The position numbers were made by a program, and so were the translations under genes. Of a DNA stretch of 64,000 nucleotides, positions 17,638 to 26,924 are shown piece by piece (within the stretch, counting starts at the first letter, position 1; each line of letters starts with the position of its first letter). Below the pieces are notes generated by a model. It was not told the DNA's origin, did no database searches, and saw only the letters and a list, made by a program, of their open reading frames with translations. The stretch lies in assembly GCF_042610375.1 (NCBI RefSeq), contig NZ_JBGJZL010000007.1:186001-250000 (forward strand), written 5' to 3'. Source of the stretch: CTSoil-075 sp042610375. Its GTDB lineage: Bacteria; Bacillota; Negativicutes; DSM-13327.

Positions 17638-18279
17638 ATGTTTATTAACACTGTTTCGACACTAGCGTTATATTGTTCGCGGTGTGGCAAGATACACATG
17701 CATACTATTTCGCGATTTAATCTAAGAAATACTGGTTCCAGGAAACTTCTATGCAGCTGTGGCCAGATACAAGCTACGATTACAAGCAGTGGCGATCGTC
17801 AGTGTTTGCTTGACATCCCTTGTGTGTTATGCCAAACAAATCATGTAATTTGCCTTGATAGCAAACGCTTATGGCGTGCCGAAATGGACAAGATCTATTG
17901 TGTGCAGGAAAACTTTGAATTAGGGTTTGTAGGGGCTAGGCAAGTCATTGCAGAAACGATTAACAAATATAAAGTAGAATTCGAAAAATTAGCCTCTGAT
18001 ATGGAACTTGATGAATATGATGATGAAATTGAAAATCCTCAAGTGATGTTAGAGACTTTAAATAAAATACATGATATGGCAGAAAAAGGTGTATTACACT
18101 GTCGTTGTGGTAGTAGTGCGATTGGAGCTGAGGTGTTGCCAGGTGGAATTGAGCTAGAATGTGCTCAATGTGGTGGTCAATTGCTTATACCAGCGCAAAC
18201 AGAAGAAGATTTAACATACGTTGAAGGGCTTGAAGATCTGGAAATCATATCCCCTCGGCGCTCACGTCACAAACATTAA
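17638..18279 (+). CDS. Cysteine-rich zinc-ribbon protein, unknown function
   Basis: A 213-residue protein that I do not recognise. It has five CxxC or CxC knuckles: CSRCGK near residue 15, CSCGQ near 41, CVLC near 60, CRCGS near 158 and CAQCGG near 177. They would make two zinc ribbons separated by an acidic, probably helical, middle section (residues 85-150, with DELDEYDDEIENP-like composition). The ending is acidic, then basic (SPRRSRHKH). The layout suggests a nucleic-acid or protein adaptor. ATG 17638 has AAGGAGG at 7 bases; ATG 17632 is too close to it. It follows copy C of the dispersed element and precedes fsa. Confidence 0.7.
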   Translation: MFINTVSTLALYCSRCGKIHMHTISRFNLRNTGSRKLLCSCGQIQATITSSGDRQCLLDIPCVLCQTNHVICLDSKRLWRAEMDKIYCVQENFELGFVGARQVIAETINKYKVEFEKLASDMELDEYDDEIENPQVMLETLNKIHDMAEKGVLHCRCGSSAIGAEVLPGGIELECAQCGGQLLIPAQTEEDLTYVEGLEDLEIISPRRSRHKH

Positions 18280-18300
18280 TTAGATTGAATTAGATCTAAG

Positions 18301-18400
18301 TTGTTAGTGATGTAACAATTTAGCTGTTTCAATATAAAAACGGCATGATTCAGGTGGAGTTTTGACTCCGTATGAACCATAGTTGTCCTTATCCAGGGAC
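18301..18400 (+). promoter_or_regulatory. Structured leader before transaldolase gene
   Basis: Three consecutive stem-loops: TTGTTA/TAACAA (18301-18318), a long imperfect hairpin with a perfect GGAGT-TTTG-ACTCC tip (18345-18380), and GTCC/GGAC (18385-18400). It matches no riboswitch class I know. Confidence 0.45.
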
Positions 18401-18446
18401 TTAGTCATCAGAAAAATAGATTGGGAAGATAAAAGGGGTGTCTTAT

Positions 18447-19091
18447 ATGAAATTTTTTCTTGATACAGCAAACTTCAGCGAAATAAAAGATGGTATAGCT
18501 CTAGGAGTAGTCGCTGGCGTGACAACCAATCCCTCACTCATCGCAAGGGAAAAGAGAAATATTAAAGAAGTGATTAAGGAAATTGCTGAGTTGGTAGATG
18601 GTCCTGTTAGTGCTGAGGTCGTGAGTACTGTTTTTGAAGAAATGTTGCCCGAAGCATTGGAACTAGCAGCCATTGCTGACAATATAGTGATTAAAGTCCC
18701 ATGCAATGTTGAAGGTCTCAAAACAGTCAGTGCTTTGAAAAGCAGAGGCATTAAAACCAATGTTACTTTGATTTTTTCAGCAAATCAAGCCCTAATGGCA
18801 GCACGCGCTGGTGCTTCTTATGTTAGCCCTTTTGTGGGACGACTTGATGATATTAGTCAAGATGGTATTGAACTTGTGAAAACCATTGCGGATATTTTTG
18901 CAATTCATGAGATTGATACGGAAATTATTGCTGCGAGCGTTCGTCATCCAATACATGTTACTCAGTCGGCTTTAGCCGGAGCTCATATTGCGACCGTGCC
19001 TTATAAAGTCATCTTGAGTCTATTGATGCATCCTCTTACGGATTCAGGTATTAAGAGATTTTTAGAAGACTGGAAAAATGCTAACGTATAG
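18447..19091 (+). CDS. fsa: Transaldolase / fructose-6-phosphate aldolase (FSA/TalC type)
   Basis: A 214-residue class I aldolase of the small transaldolase subfamily. MKFFLDTANFSEI and GVTTNPSLI are typical N-terminal text; the Schiff-base lysine is in NIVIKVPCN. SFVGRLDDI and AASVRHP are also conserved. Either a transaldolase of the pentose phosphate pathway or a fructose-6-phosphate aldolase; sequence alone does not settle which. ATG 18447 has AGGGGTG upstream. Confidence 0.93.
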   Translation: MKFFLDTANFSEIKDGIALGVVAGVTTNPSLIAREKRNIKEVIKEIAELVDGPVSAEVVSTVFEEMLPEALELAAIADNIVIKVPCNVEGLKTVSALKSRGIKTNVTLIFSANQALMAARAGASYVSPFVGRLDDISQDGIELVKTIADIFAIHEIDTEIIAASVRHPIHVTQSALAGAHIATVPYKVILSLLMHPLTDSGIKRFLEDWKNANV

Positions 19092-19133
19092 ATCCTTTCT
19101 GAAAGTGATTTTATAAATTTTTGCATAAAAAAA

Positions 19134-19176
19134 GAACCCAGGAGTATACTATATATTACTCCTGGGTTCTTTTTTT
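19134..19176. terminator. Bidirectional terminator after fsa
   Basis: A 13-base perfect stem GAACCCAGGAGTA, flanked by an A-run before and a seven-T run after. Confidence 0.9.
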
Positions 19177-19214
19177 GTTGAATAATTCTCAGTTAATAAG
19201 GTGGAGGCGATGTA

Positions 19215-20117
19215 GTGAAGTTTATCACGATAGAGTGTCAACCTAAATTATTAGGGAGATTGATTCTGTCAATAGCCTTGATTTTACTAGTTATTGGTCT
19301 CTGGGCTATACCTAGAAACACGTTAGAAAAACAAAATGAGGTAGCTCAGCAGGTTGAGCCAGTTCCTTTAGAATCGATAGCTGAACCTGCTAAAATGAAG
19401 ATGCATAGTGTACAAGATGGCGAGACCCTCAGTGCAATTGCTGAAAAGTATGGAATTGATGTAGATACTTTGCAGAGTGCTAATGAGAACCTCAATTCAG
19501 AAATTCATCAAGGTGATCAATTAATAATTTTGCCAAGTAAAGGTGTATTATATACTGTTGATATGGGAGATACGTTGTGGCGAATTGCCCATGTCTATGG
19601 TATTGATGTAGCTACCATCACAAAAGCGAATGCTAAAGTAAGTACGGATCTTTCGATTGGTGAAAAAATATTTATCCCAGGTGGCAAAAAAATTCAGCAA
19701 AATGATCGTCAATTAGCACGTGCTGAGCCTAGTGTATCAAGAGGGGGGAACCAACGCTTTATTTATCCGACAACAGGAGAGTTAAGTTCTGGTTTTGGCT
19801 ATCGATGGGGTAGATTGCATAGCGGTATTGATCTTGCAAATGACATTGGAACGCCGATTAAAACAGCGAGATCTGGGCGTGTCATACATGCTGGTTGGTA
19901 TAGTGGTTATGGATATACTGTAATCGTTGAACATGATCAGGGATACACAACGCTATATGGTCATCTTAGCGAGTATATTGTACAAAACGGACAATATGTC
20001 AAAGAAGGTCAAGTGATTGCTTATATGGGCAGCACTGGGAATTCAACAGGTCCACATCTTCATTTTGAAGTATGGAAAAATGGAACACCGATCAATCCCT
20101 ACAATGTATTGCCGTAG
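19215..20117 (+). CDS. LysM/M23 peptidoglycan endopeptidase
   Basis: A 300-residue cell-envelope peptidase. An N-terminal membrane segment (residues 12-32) is followed by two LysM peptidoglycan-binding modules (MHSVQDGETLSAIAEKYG at about 63 and LYTVDMGDTLWRIAHVYG at about 112), then an M23 zinc metallopeptidase domain with ligands in LHSGIDLAND and GPHLHFEVW. It cuts peptide cross-links in the wall. In Bacillus such proteins also act in sporulation (SpoIIQ-like), but this one has the full zinc site and looks active. Start GTG 19215 after GTGGAGG. A terminator follows at 20122. Confidence 0.9.
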   Translation: MKFITIECQPKLLGRLILSIALILLVIGLWAIPRNTLEKQNEVAQQVEPVPLESIAEPAKMKMHSVQDGETLSAIAEKYGIDVDTLQSANENLNSEIHQGDQLIILPSKGVLYTVDMGDTLWRIAHVYGIDVATITKANAKVSTDLSIGEKIFIPGGKKIQQNDRQLARAEPSVSRGGNQRFIYPTTGELSSGFGYRWGRLHSGIDLANDIGTPIKTARSGRVIHAGWYSGYGYTVIVEHDQGYTTLYGHLSEYIVQNGQYVKEGQVIAYMGSTGNSTGPHLHFEVWKNGTPINPYNVLP

Positions 20118-20121
20118 TGAG

Positions 20122-20156
20122 AAAAACAGGCTTGAGGAATAATCTCAAGTCTGTTT
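20122..20156 (+). terminator. Terminator after M23 gene
   Basis: AAACAGGCTTGAG, loop GAATAAT, CTCAAGTCTGTTTTT, with one wobble pair. Confidence 0.8.
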
Positions 20157-20250
20157 TTGTGCATATTCAGCAATAAAGGATGATCATCGTATAACGCCGA
20201 TTGATCTTGGTAATAATAAGTTTATGACCCTATGATGTAAAGGATTTATT

Positions 20251-20637
20251 ATGGCTTATGTAATTGGTTGCCTAATGGCTAGCCTCAGTTTTTTATTAAA
20301 TAAATTGTTATTACAATATATTGGAAATCGAGTGATTGTTAGTTATGGTCCCATTTTTGAAGAATTGGCAAAAACTCTTTGCTCATATTATTTAGGTGCT
20401 GATATTTTGGTTACTCATATTATATTTGGAATTTTGGAAGCTGCTTATGATTGGTTCAAAAATAGCAGCCGAGAACGAAGGGGTTTAGCCGCCTTATCCA
20501 GTATAGTTGGCCATGGATTATTTGGAGGATTAACAGTCGGTGTTTTTTACTTAAGTGGTAGTATTTTAGGGGGAATATTTATCGCAGTATGTGTACACTT
20601 AATTTGGAATGTGACCGTTATTCGCCTCTCGGCTTAA
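20251..20637 (+). CDS. Small PrsW/CPBP-like intramembrane protease homologue
   Basis: A 128-residue protein of about four membrane helices. It carries the pattern of glutamate-type intramembrane proteases: FEELAKT, then FGILEAAYDW, then VGHGLFGG and HLIWN. These align in order with the EExxK, GxxE and two histidine motifs of the PrsW/CPBP families, but the protein is shorter than usual, so it may be a minimal member or a non-proteolytic relative. In Bacillus PrsW clears the anti-sigma factor RsiW; no such target is visible here. Start ATG after AAAGGA. Confidence 0.55.
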   Translation: MAYVIGCLMASLSFLLNKLLLQYIGNRVIVSYGPIFEELAKTLCSYYLGADILVTHIIFGILEAAYDWFKNSSRERRGLAALSSIVGHGLFGGLTVGVFYLSGSILGGIFIAVCVHLIWNVTVIRLSA

Positions 20638-20711
20638 TTTATAGTTATCAATAAGGTAGGCGATATTTTCGTTTGTTGAATTGAATCATGTTAAGGAGGT
20701 ACGAAGTACTC

Positions 20712-20951
20712 ATGAAAATATATTATAACTGTGAACATTGTGGTCAGGTAATTGATATGATTGAAGTGGATCAAGTCGATGAAGTGAAGTTTGGCTTTGA
20801 TTGCTTGACGGCAGAAGAACGCCAAGATATAATAAAAATTGATTCAGTGGCTAATGTCATGTATGTTCATTCATTATGTGATGAGTGTATAGAGTCATTA
20901 GGATTGGTTAATGTCGATGAGAAGGAACCAGAAACAAAATTATTACATTAA
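20712..20951 (+). CDS. fin: Anti-sigma-F factor Fin (YabK family)
   Basis: A 79-residue protein with the zinc-binding CEHCGQ at residues 8-13, CDECIESLG near the end and the family text LTAEERQDII. In B. subtilis Fin is made in the forespore and shuts off sigma F so that sigma G can take over. The position directly upstream of mfd matches Bacillus (fin/yabK-mfd) and strengthens the call. I use ATG 20712, 11 bases after AAGGAGGT; ATG 20688 lies before that site. A perfect terminator follows. Confidence 0.87.
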   Translation: MKIYYNCEHCGQVIDMIEVDQVDEVKFGFDCLTAEERQDIIKIDSVANVMYVHSLCDECIESLGLVNVDEKEPETKLLH

Positions 20952-20985
20952 AAATACTGTCTCAGATGATTTTAAAAATATATCA

Positions 20986-21014
20986 GGGCTTTAGCAATTG
21001 CTAAAGCCCCTTTT
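20986..21014 (+). terminator. Terminator after fin
   Basis: A perfect 24-base palindrome GGGCTTTAGCAA/TTGCTAAAGCCC, then CTTTT. Confidence 0.85.
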
Positions 21015-21167
21015 AGCTGTTGTTACGAGCATAGTTTATAGTCTATTAGCATAAGAAAAACTATGAGATATAAGGTTTAACTTCTTTGTGTGTCGTTACT
21101 TTTCAAGTTTGGGTTATATACGCTATGAAAAAGCGCTTTAACGTTTTTTATATGGGATGAGGTGTCT

Positions 21168-24100
21168 ATGAACAAGGTATTTGAAGTTATGCAAACCGAT
21201 CAAGGGTTTAAACGTGCCATTGCGGCCTACAGTCTTACGGGTGGGCAGAGTCAAATTTATGGAATAACAGGTATACAAAAAAGTGCATTAATTGCAACGG
21301 CATATCAATCCAATCCGAGATCAATGGTAATTATTACAGGGAATTATGAATCAGTAGAATATTTGCGCTTAGATTTGGCGACACTAATTCCTGAGGCAGT
21401 CGTACTTGAGTTGCCAGTACTCGATATGATTACGTTTACAGTTGCCGCTAAAGGGGTAGAATTAGCAGCACGGCGTATGGATATACTCGGACGTATGGCA
21501 CGCGGAGAAAAAATTATTGTTTTAGCTACTGCAGAAGCCGCTATGCAACGGGTTTTATCCAAAGCAGATTTTGAAAATAGCCGAATCACGATTAGCAGTG
21601 GTGCTGAAATTATACGTGAACAATTAATTGAGTCTTTGGTTAATTTTGGTTATGAGCGTGTTGATCAGGTTGAGTCCATTGGTCAATTTAGTGCTCGGGG
21701 TGGAATTGTTGATATTTTTCCCATTAATAATAAGGTAGCAATTCGTTTGGAACTATTTGGTGATGAAGTAGATTCCCTACGCGAATTTGATACGATGACG
21801 CAACGTTCGATTAACAATGTGAATCAAGTGGATATATTGCCGTTATCTGAAGTGACATATACGGGAAAACACGCCGTATTTTTGTCTTATCTACCGGATA
21901 CAGCAACGATTGTATTTGATGAAGCGACACGTATTAGAGAACAAATTGGCAAACTAGTTAAAGAAAATCCAGAAATAAAGAAAAATATATTTAACTGGCC
22001 GGATTTGGTGACAGCTGGTAAGCAATATAATGTACTCTACTTTTCCTTATTGTTGCAGAAAATTCCTCATACTGAACCTGAAGAGGTCATTAGTATTACT
22101 GCTAAAGGGGTCGCACCTTTTCATGGACAAATGGATATGGTATTTACGGAATTGAAAAATTGGCAAGAACACAATTTTACCACCATTATTTTTATGTCCA
22201 ACCGGGAAAAAGCTGTATCAATGCAACAAAGTTTAGCGGAAGAAGGTATTCATTCTGTTTTTGCCCCAGAAATACATACCTTAGTTGCTGGTACGACTTT
22301 AGTGACAGTTGGTACATTGTCATCAGGTTTTGAGCTGCCTCAAGCTCATTTTGTTGTATGTACGGAAAAAGATATTCTGGGTCGTCAAAAGAAAAAACAT
22401 CGTCCGCGGGTAGCTAAAGGTCAACAAATTACTTATTTTCGTGATATTAAAATAGGTGATTATGTTGTACATGTTAACCATGGTATTGGCAAATATGTAG
22501 GTGTAGAAACTCTTGTTGTTGGTCAGGTTCACAAAGATTATTTGCACATTCGTTATGCAGGGGAAGATAAATTATATGTACCAACTGATCAAGTTCAATT
22601 GTTGCAAAAATATATTGGACCAGAAGGTGATGCGCCTCGTCTTAGCAAAATGGGGGGCAGTGAATGGGTAAAAGCGAGAGGCAAAGCTGAAAAAGCAGTG
22701 GCCGATATGGCAAAAGAATTACTTGAAATTTATGCACAACGGCAAATTGCCTCAGGTTTTGCTTTTGATGCTGATTCGCCATGGCAAAAAGAATTTGAAG
22801 ATGCTTTTCCTTTTGAAGAAACGGCAGATCAACTTGTTGCGATTGCAGAAATTAAAGCCGATATGGAAAAATTGCGTCCGATGGATCGTCTGCTCTGTGG
22901 CGATGTAGGGTTTGGTAAAACTGAAGTAGCGATTCGTGCTGCTTTCAAGGCTGTCATGAACGGTAAACAAGTTGCTGTATTAGTGCCTACAACAGTGTTA
23001 GCCCAGCAACATTACCAGACGTTTATCACACGATTTGCTGATTCAGGATTAGTTGTTGATGTAATGAGTCGTTTCCGAAGTGCGAAGGAACAACGGGCTA
23101 CCATTGAAGCTGTAGGGAGTGGTAAAGTCGATGTGCTCATTGGCACTCATCGTATTTTACAGTCTGATGTAATATTTAAAGACATTGGACTTCTTGTCGT
23201 GGATGAAGAGCAACGTTTTGGTGTCAAACAAAAAGAAAAATTAAAACGATGGTGTGCCAACATTGATATATTGACCCTCAGTGCTACACCTATTCCACGT
23301 ACACTACACATGTCTCTAGTCGGTGCTCGTGATATGAGTATTATTGAAACTCCTCCTGAAGAGCGTTTTCCTGTACAAAGTTATGTTGTTGAATATGATG
23401 AAGAAATCATTCGTGATGCTATTAAACGTGAGCTAAAACGAGGCGGGCAAGTATATTTTGTTTATAATCGGGTGCAAACGATTGATAAAATGTACTTACG
23501 CTTATCGGAAATGTTACCTGATGCAAAAATAAGGATCGCTCATGGTCAAATGGCAGAAGAACAATTAGAACGTGCCATGCTGGATTTTTATGAAGGTACT
23601 GATGATGTACTGCTATGTACGAGTATTATTGAAAATGGTCTTGATGTATCAAATGCAAACACAATTATCGTATATGATGCAGATCGCTTTGGTTTGTCTC
23701 AGCTATATCAGATGCGAGGACGGGTAGGACGTTCACATCGGATGGCCTTTGCTTATTTTACCTATCGGCAGGATAAAGTGCTGACTGAAGTAGCAGAGAA
23801 ACGTTTGCAAGCCATTAAAGAGTTTGCTGAACTTGGGGCGGGTTTTAAAATTGCCATGCGTGACCTAGAAATTCGTGGTGCAGGTAATCTTTTAGGGGCA
23901 CAGCAGCATGGAAATATTGTTAGTGTTGGTTTTGAAATGTATTGTAATTTGCTTGAGGAAGCGGTACAACAGTTGAAAACAGGACAAAAAGTAGAAACTG
24001 TAGTTGAACCTGTATTAGAGTTTAATATAGATGCTTACATTAGTGGCGACTATATTAGCGATGCAATGCATAAAATTGAAATATACCAACGTATTGCTGC

Positions 24101-24449
24101 GAGTAGAACGGAGCAGCATATTACAGAATTACTAGATGAGTTGATTGATCGATTTGGTGAACCACCTCAATGCGTTTTAAATCTACTAGAATTTATGAGA
24201 ATTAAAAATCTGGCAAGGAGCGTTGGTATTCGTTCAATTATCCAACATTCTGATTATGTAGAAATCATGTTTATTGATTGTCCTCATGTGGAACCAGAGC
24301 AGATCATGTCACTTAAAGAAAAATTTCCAGCGAGAGTGACTATTTATCCAGAAGGTATTCGATTAAAGACGGTGCAAATCCAAACTCATTTATTATTGGC
24401 CTGGCTAGTTAAAGTAGTGGCTACCTTAACACCTACAAAAACAATATAA
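21168..24449 (+). CDS. mfd: Transcription-repair coupling factor
   Basis: A 1093-residue translocase that removes stalled RNA polymerase from damaged DNA and recruits UvrA. The N-terminal UvrB-like module (residues 1-350) is followed by the RNA-polymerase-interacting domain (DYVVHVNHGIGKYVGVE). The RecG-like motor has Walker A CGDVGFGKTEVA, DEEQRFG as motif II and RGRVGRSHRMAFAY as motif VI. The C-terminal TRCF domain masks UvrA binding. Start ATG 21168 after GGATGAGG. It lies between fin and spoVT as in Bacillus. Confidence 0.97.
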   Translation: MNKVFEVMQTDQGFKRAIAAYSLTGGQSQIYGITGIQKSALIATAYQSNPRSMVIITGNYESVEYLRLDLATLIPEAVVLELPVLDMITFTVAAKGVELAARRMDILGRMARGEKIIVLATAEAAMQRVLSKADFENSRITISSGAEIIREQLIESLVNFGYERVDQVESIGQFSARGGIVDIFPINNKVAIRLELFGDEVDSLREFDTMTQRSINNVNQVDILPLSEVTYTGKHAVFLSYLPDTATIVFDEATRIREQIGKLVKENPEIKKNIFNWPDLVTAGKQYNVLYFSLLLQKIPHTEPEEVISITAKGVAPFHGQMDMVFTELKNWQEHNFTTIIFMSNREKAVSMQQSLAEEGIHSVFAPEIHTLVAGTTLVTVGTLSSGFELPQAHFVVCTEKDILGRQKKKHRPRVAKGQQITYFRDIKIGDYVVHVNHGIGKYVGVETLVVGQVHKDYLHIRYAGEDKLYVPTDQVQLLQKYIGPEGDAPRLSKMGGSEWVKARGKAEKAVADMAKELLEIYAQRQIASGFAFDADSPWQKEFEDAFPFEETADQLVAIAEIKADMEKLRPMDRLLCGDVGFGKTEVAIRAAFKAVMNGKQVAVLVPTTVLAQQHYQTFITRFADSGLVVDVMSRFRSAKEQRATIEAVGSGKVDVLIGTHRILQSDVIFKDIGLLVVDEEQRFGVKQKEKLKRWCANIDILTLSATPIPRTLHMSLVGARDMSIIETPPEERFPVQSYVVEYDEEIIRDAIKRELKRGGQVYFVYNRVQTIDKMYLRLSEMLPDAKIRIAHGQMAEEQLERAMLDFYEGTDDVLLCTSIIENGLDVSNANTIIVYDADRFGLSQLYQMRGRVGRSHRMAFAYFTYRQDKVLTEVAEKRLQAIKEFAELGAGFKIAMRDLEIRGAGNLLGAQQHGNIVSVGFEMYCNLLEEAVQQLKTGQKVETVVEPVLEFNIDAYISGDYISDAMHKIEIYQRIAASRTEQHITELLDELIDRFGEPPQCVLNLLEFMRIKNLARSVGIRSIIQHSDYVEIMFIDCPHVEPEQIMSLKEKFPARVTIYPEGIRLKTVQIQTHLLLAWLVKVVATLTPTKTI

Positions 24450-24482
24450 TTTTTTAGATCATTCCTTGATTACAAAAGTATG

Positions 24483-24513
24483 TGAATAAAAATGTTCGCG
24501 CAGATATATACTA
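24483..24513 (+). promoter_or_regulatory. Candidate sigma-G promoter of spoVT
   Basis: TGAATA, 18 bases, TATACTA, differing from the sigma-G consensus CATACTA by one base. In B. subtilis spoVT is under sigma G. Confidence 0.5.
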
Positions 24514-24558
24514 TCATTGACATCCAATGTAAAAAAATGTAGAAAAGGGGGGATACTG

Positions 24559-25128
24559 GTGAAAGCGACTGGAATTGTAAGAAGAATTGATGATTTAGGT
24601 AGAATTGTCATACCTAAAGAAATTCGGCGGACACTCAGGATTCGCGAAGGTGATCCATTAGAAATATATGTTGACCGTGAAGGGGAGGTCATTTTAAAAA
24701 AATATTCGCCAGTAAGTGAATTAGGTGATTTTGCTAAAGAATATGCTGATTCGTTATATGAAGCTATCGGACATATTGTTTTGATCGCAGATCGAGATAA
24801 TATCGTTGCTGTCGCTGGTGCATCAAAGAAAGAATTTTTGAATAAACCATTAGGGGCCATTGTAGAAAAAGTAATGGAAGATCGCAAAGCAGTTTTGCTA
24901 AACAATCTTGGTGAAGGCAAGAGTTGCAAAAATTGTATTGTTGATAATGATAATGACGATGAGCCTTGTACATTTACAGCTGAAGTGATGGCACCTATTA
25001 TGGTTGAAGGAACTGCTATTGGTGCAGTTATCATTTGCTCTAGACAACCAGCATTACAAATGGGCGATATGGAAGTCAAATTAGCTGAAACTGCAGCAGG
25101 ATTTCTTGCCAAACAGATGGCACCATAA
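24559..25128 (+). CDS. spoVT: Stage V sporulation regulator SpoVT
   Basis: A 189-residue forespore transcription factor. The N-terminal swapped-hairpin AbrB DNA-binding domain reads MKATGIVRRIDDLGRIVIPK, followed by EIRRTLRIREGDPLE. The rest is the GAF-like ligand or regulatory domain, with a CKNC pair and a later Cys. SpoVT tunes the sigma-G regulon. It starts at GTG 24559 after AAAAGGGGGG. A terminator at 25150 separates it from spoVB. Confidence 0.93.
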   Translation: MKATGIVRRIDDLGRIVIPKEIRRTLRIREGDPLEIYVDREGEVILKKYSPVSELGDFAKEYADSLYEAIGHIVLIADRDNIVAVAGASKKEFLNKPLGAIVEKVMEDRKAVLLNNLGEGKSCKNCIVDNDNDDEPCTFTAEVMAPIMVEGTAIGAVIICSRQPALQMGDMEVKLAETAAGFLAKQMAP

Positions 25129-25149
25129 TTAAGTTGTTTTATGATGATT

Positions 25150-25178
25150 AAGTAGCGGACATAAGTTCGCTACTTTTC
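25150..25178 (+). terminator. spoVT terminator
   Basis: AAGTAGCG, 10-base loop, CGCTACTTTTC. Confidence 0.75.
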
Positions 25179-25281
25179 TGCTTATGATTTTTGTGAATTT
25201 AGAAATTTGTAATTTGAAAACTTAGTTAAAACAGACTCTCTATGATAGGTGTGTGAAATGTTGTAGAAAGGAAGGACGCAA

Positions 25282-26883
25282 GTGAGTAAAAATACATTTT
25301 TAGAAGGGGCTCTCATTTTAACTTTTGCTGGTGTAATTGTTAAAATCATTGGATCAGTCAATCGGATTTTATTATCACGTTTGCTTGGTGGAGAAGGCAT
25401 TGGCCTTTATCAGATGGCATATCCTATTTATCTATTAGCATTAAGTATTTCGTCAGCTGGTATTCCTGTTGCTATTTCAATTATTGTTGCAGAAAAAGTA
25501 GCTTTATCTGATTTTCGCGGCGCTAACCATGTTTTTAAAATTTCATTAGCTCTGCTATCTTTCACTGGAATCATCTTCACTTTTTTGTTATATTTTGGTG
25601 CAGAGTGGCTCATTGGGCAACACTTTCTTCGTGATGCACGAGCCTATTATGCTATTGTTGCTTTAGCTCCAGCAATATTATTTGTTACAATATTATCAAG
25701 CTACCGTGGATATTTTCAGGGGCTGCAAATGATGAGCCCAACGGCCATATCCCAGATCTTTGAGCAATTCGTTAGAGTTGTGACAATGATTTTTTTAGCT
25801 TATTACTTATTACCATTTGGCCTTGAATATGCAGCGGCAGGTGCTAGTTTTGGTGCTGTTCCAGGTGCTTTGATTGGATTACTGGTATTAATTTATTTTT
25901 ATTGGATAAAATGTGTTGATTTAAAAATGAAAATCATGAATCAAGCTCCAATGAAGCAAGAAACAAGTTTTAAAATTATGTCTCGTATTATAAAATTGGC
26001 ATTGCCAGTATCATTGGCAAATATTATGTTGCCTGTGGTCGCTAGTATTGATTTATTCATTGTGCCGACCCGTCTAGAAGCGGCTGGTTATAGTGTGGCA
26101 CAAGCAACGGAACTTTTTGGATATCTGACAGGTATGGCAGTTGCTTTGGTTAACCTACCGACCATTCTGACGTCTTCCTTGGCAGCGAGTCTAGTGCCTG
26201 CTGTTTCGGAAGCTTTTACTTTAAAGAATGATCAACGGATTTATCGACGTGTAGCTATGGCCATGCGAATCGCCAACTTGATTACAATACCAAGCTTTCT
26301 TGGTATGTATCTATTGGCGACACCTATCTCGCAAATGCTCTATGGAACGCCTAATGCTGGTATACCCATTGGAATTTTATCTGTAGGAATCGTATTTTTA
26401 GGCATTCATCAAGTGAGTACAGGGGTATTACAAGGATTGGGTCATACAGCAACTCCTCTCATCAATATGATGATTGCTGCGATCATAAAGATAATGATGA
26501 GCTGGACGTTAACTGCCGTACCAAGTCTTGGAATTCAAGGTGCTGCTTGGGCAACAAATGTCGACTTCGCTATGGCTGCTCTCTTAAATATGTATTTTGT
26601 CTATCGTTATGTAGGGTTTAGCATTGATTTAAAAGCCTTAGCAAAGACGGTCATTGCCACTGTTGTGATGGGGGGGATTGTCTTACTCACATATGACTAT
26701 ATTATGTTGATGATTTTTAATAATACAGTTTCTACCTTGGTATCTATTACTATTGGTGGTATAGTATATAGTGTTGTTCTTTTACTACTCGGTGGTGTAC
26801 GACAATATGATATTGAGAAAATACCTAAAATCGGTTATCAATTGTCTAGTGTACTTAAAAAAGTGGGTTTGTTACGCAACTAG
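25282..26883 (+). CDS. spoVB: SpoVB/MurJ-type lipid II flippase-family exporter
   Basis: A 533-residue protein with 12-14 predicted membrane helices, of the MOP flippase superfamily. N-terminal text GVIVKIIGSVNRILLSRLLG and the SSYRGYFQGLQ motif fit the SpoVB/YabM branch, which is needed for spore cortex synthesis by moving lipid-linked precursors. Position between spoVT and yabN matches Bacillus (yabM). Start GTG 25282 after AAGGAAGG. Confidence 0.9.
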   Translation: MSKNTFLEGALILTFAGVIVKIIGSVNRILLSRLLGGEGIGLYQMAYPIYLLALSISSAGIPVAISIIVAEKVALSDFRGANHVFKISLALLSFTGIIFTFLLYFGAEWLIGQHFLRDARAYYAIVALAPAILFVTILSSYRGYFQGLQMMSPTAISQIFEQFVRVVTMIFLAYYLLPFGLEYAAAGASFGAVPGALIGLLVLIYFYWIKCVDLKMKIMNQAPMKQETSFKIMSRIIKLALPVSLANIMLPVVASIDLFIVPTRLEAAGYSVAQATELFGYLTGMAVALVNLPTILTSSLAASLVPAVSEAFTLKNDQRIYRRVAMAMRIANLITIPSFLGMYLLATPISQMLYGTPNAGIPIGILSVGIVFLGIHQVSTGVLQGLGHTATPLINMMIAAIIKIMMSWTLTAVPSLGIQGAAWATNVDFAMAALLNMYFVYRYVGFSIDLKALAKTVIATVVMGGIVLLTYDYIMLMIFNNTVSTLVSITIGGIVYSVVLLLLGGVRQYDIEKIPKIGYQLSSVLKKVGLLRN

Positions 26884-26924
26884 TAGGACGTAAATAATAT
26901 GTTAGAAGAATATGAGGCGATGAT

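Noticed and set aside
24459..25112. 217-residue open frame on the - strand across spoVT
   Set aside because: It lies wholly opposite the well-recognised spoVT gene, has low-complexity Ser/Thr/Ile composition and no RBS.
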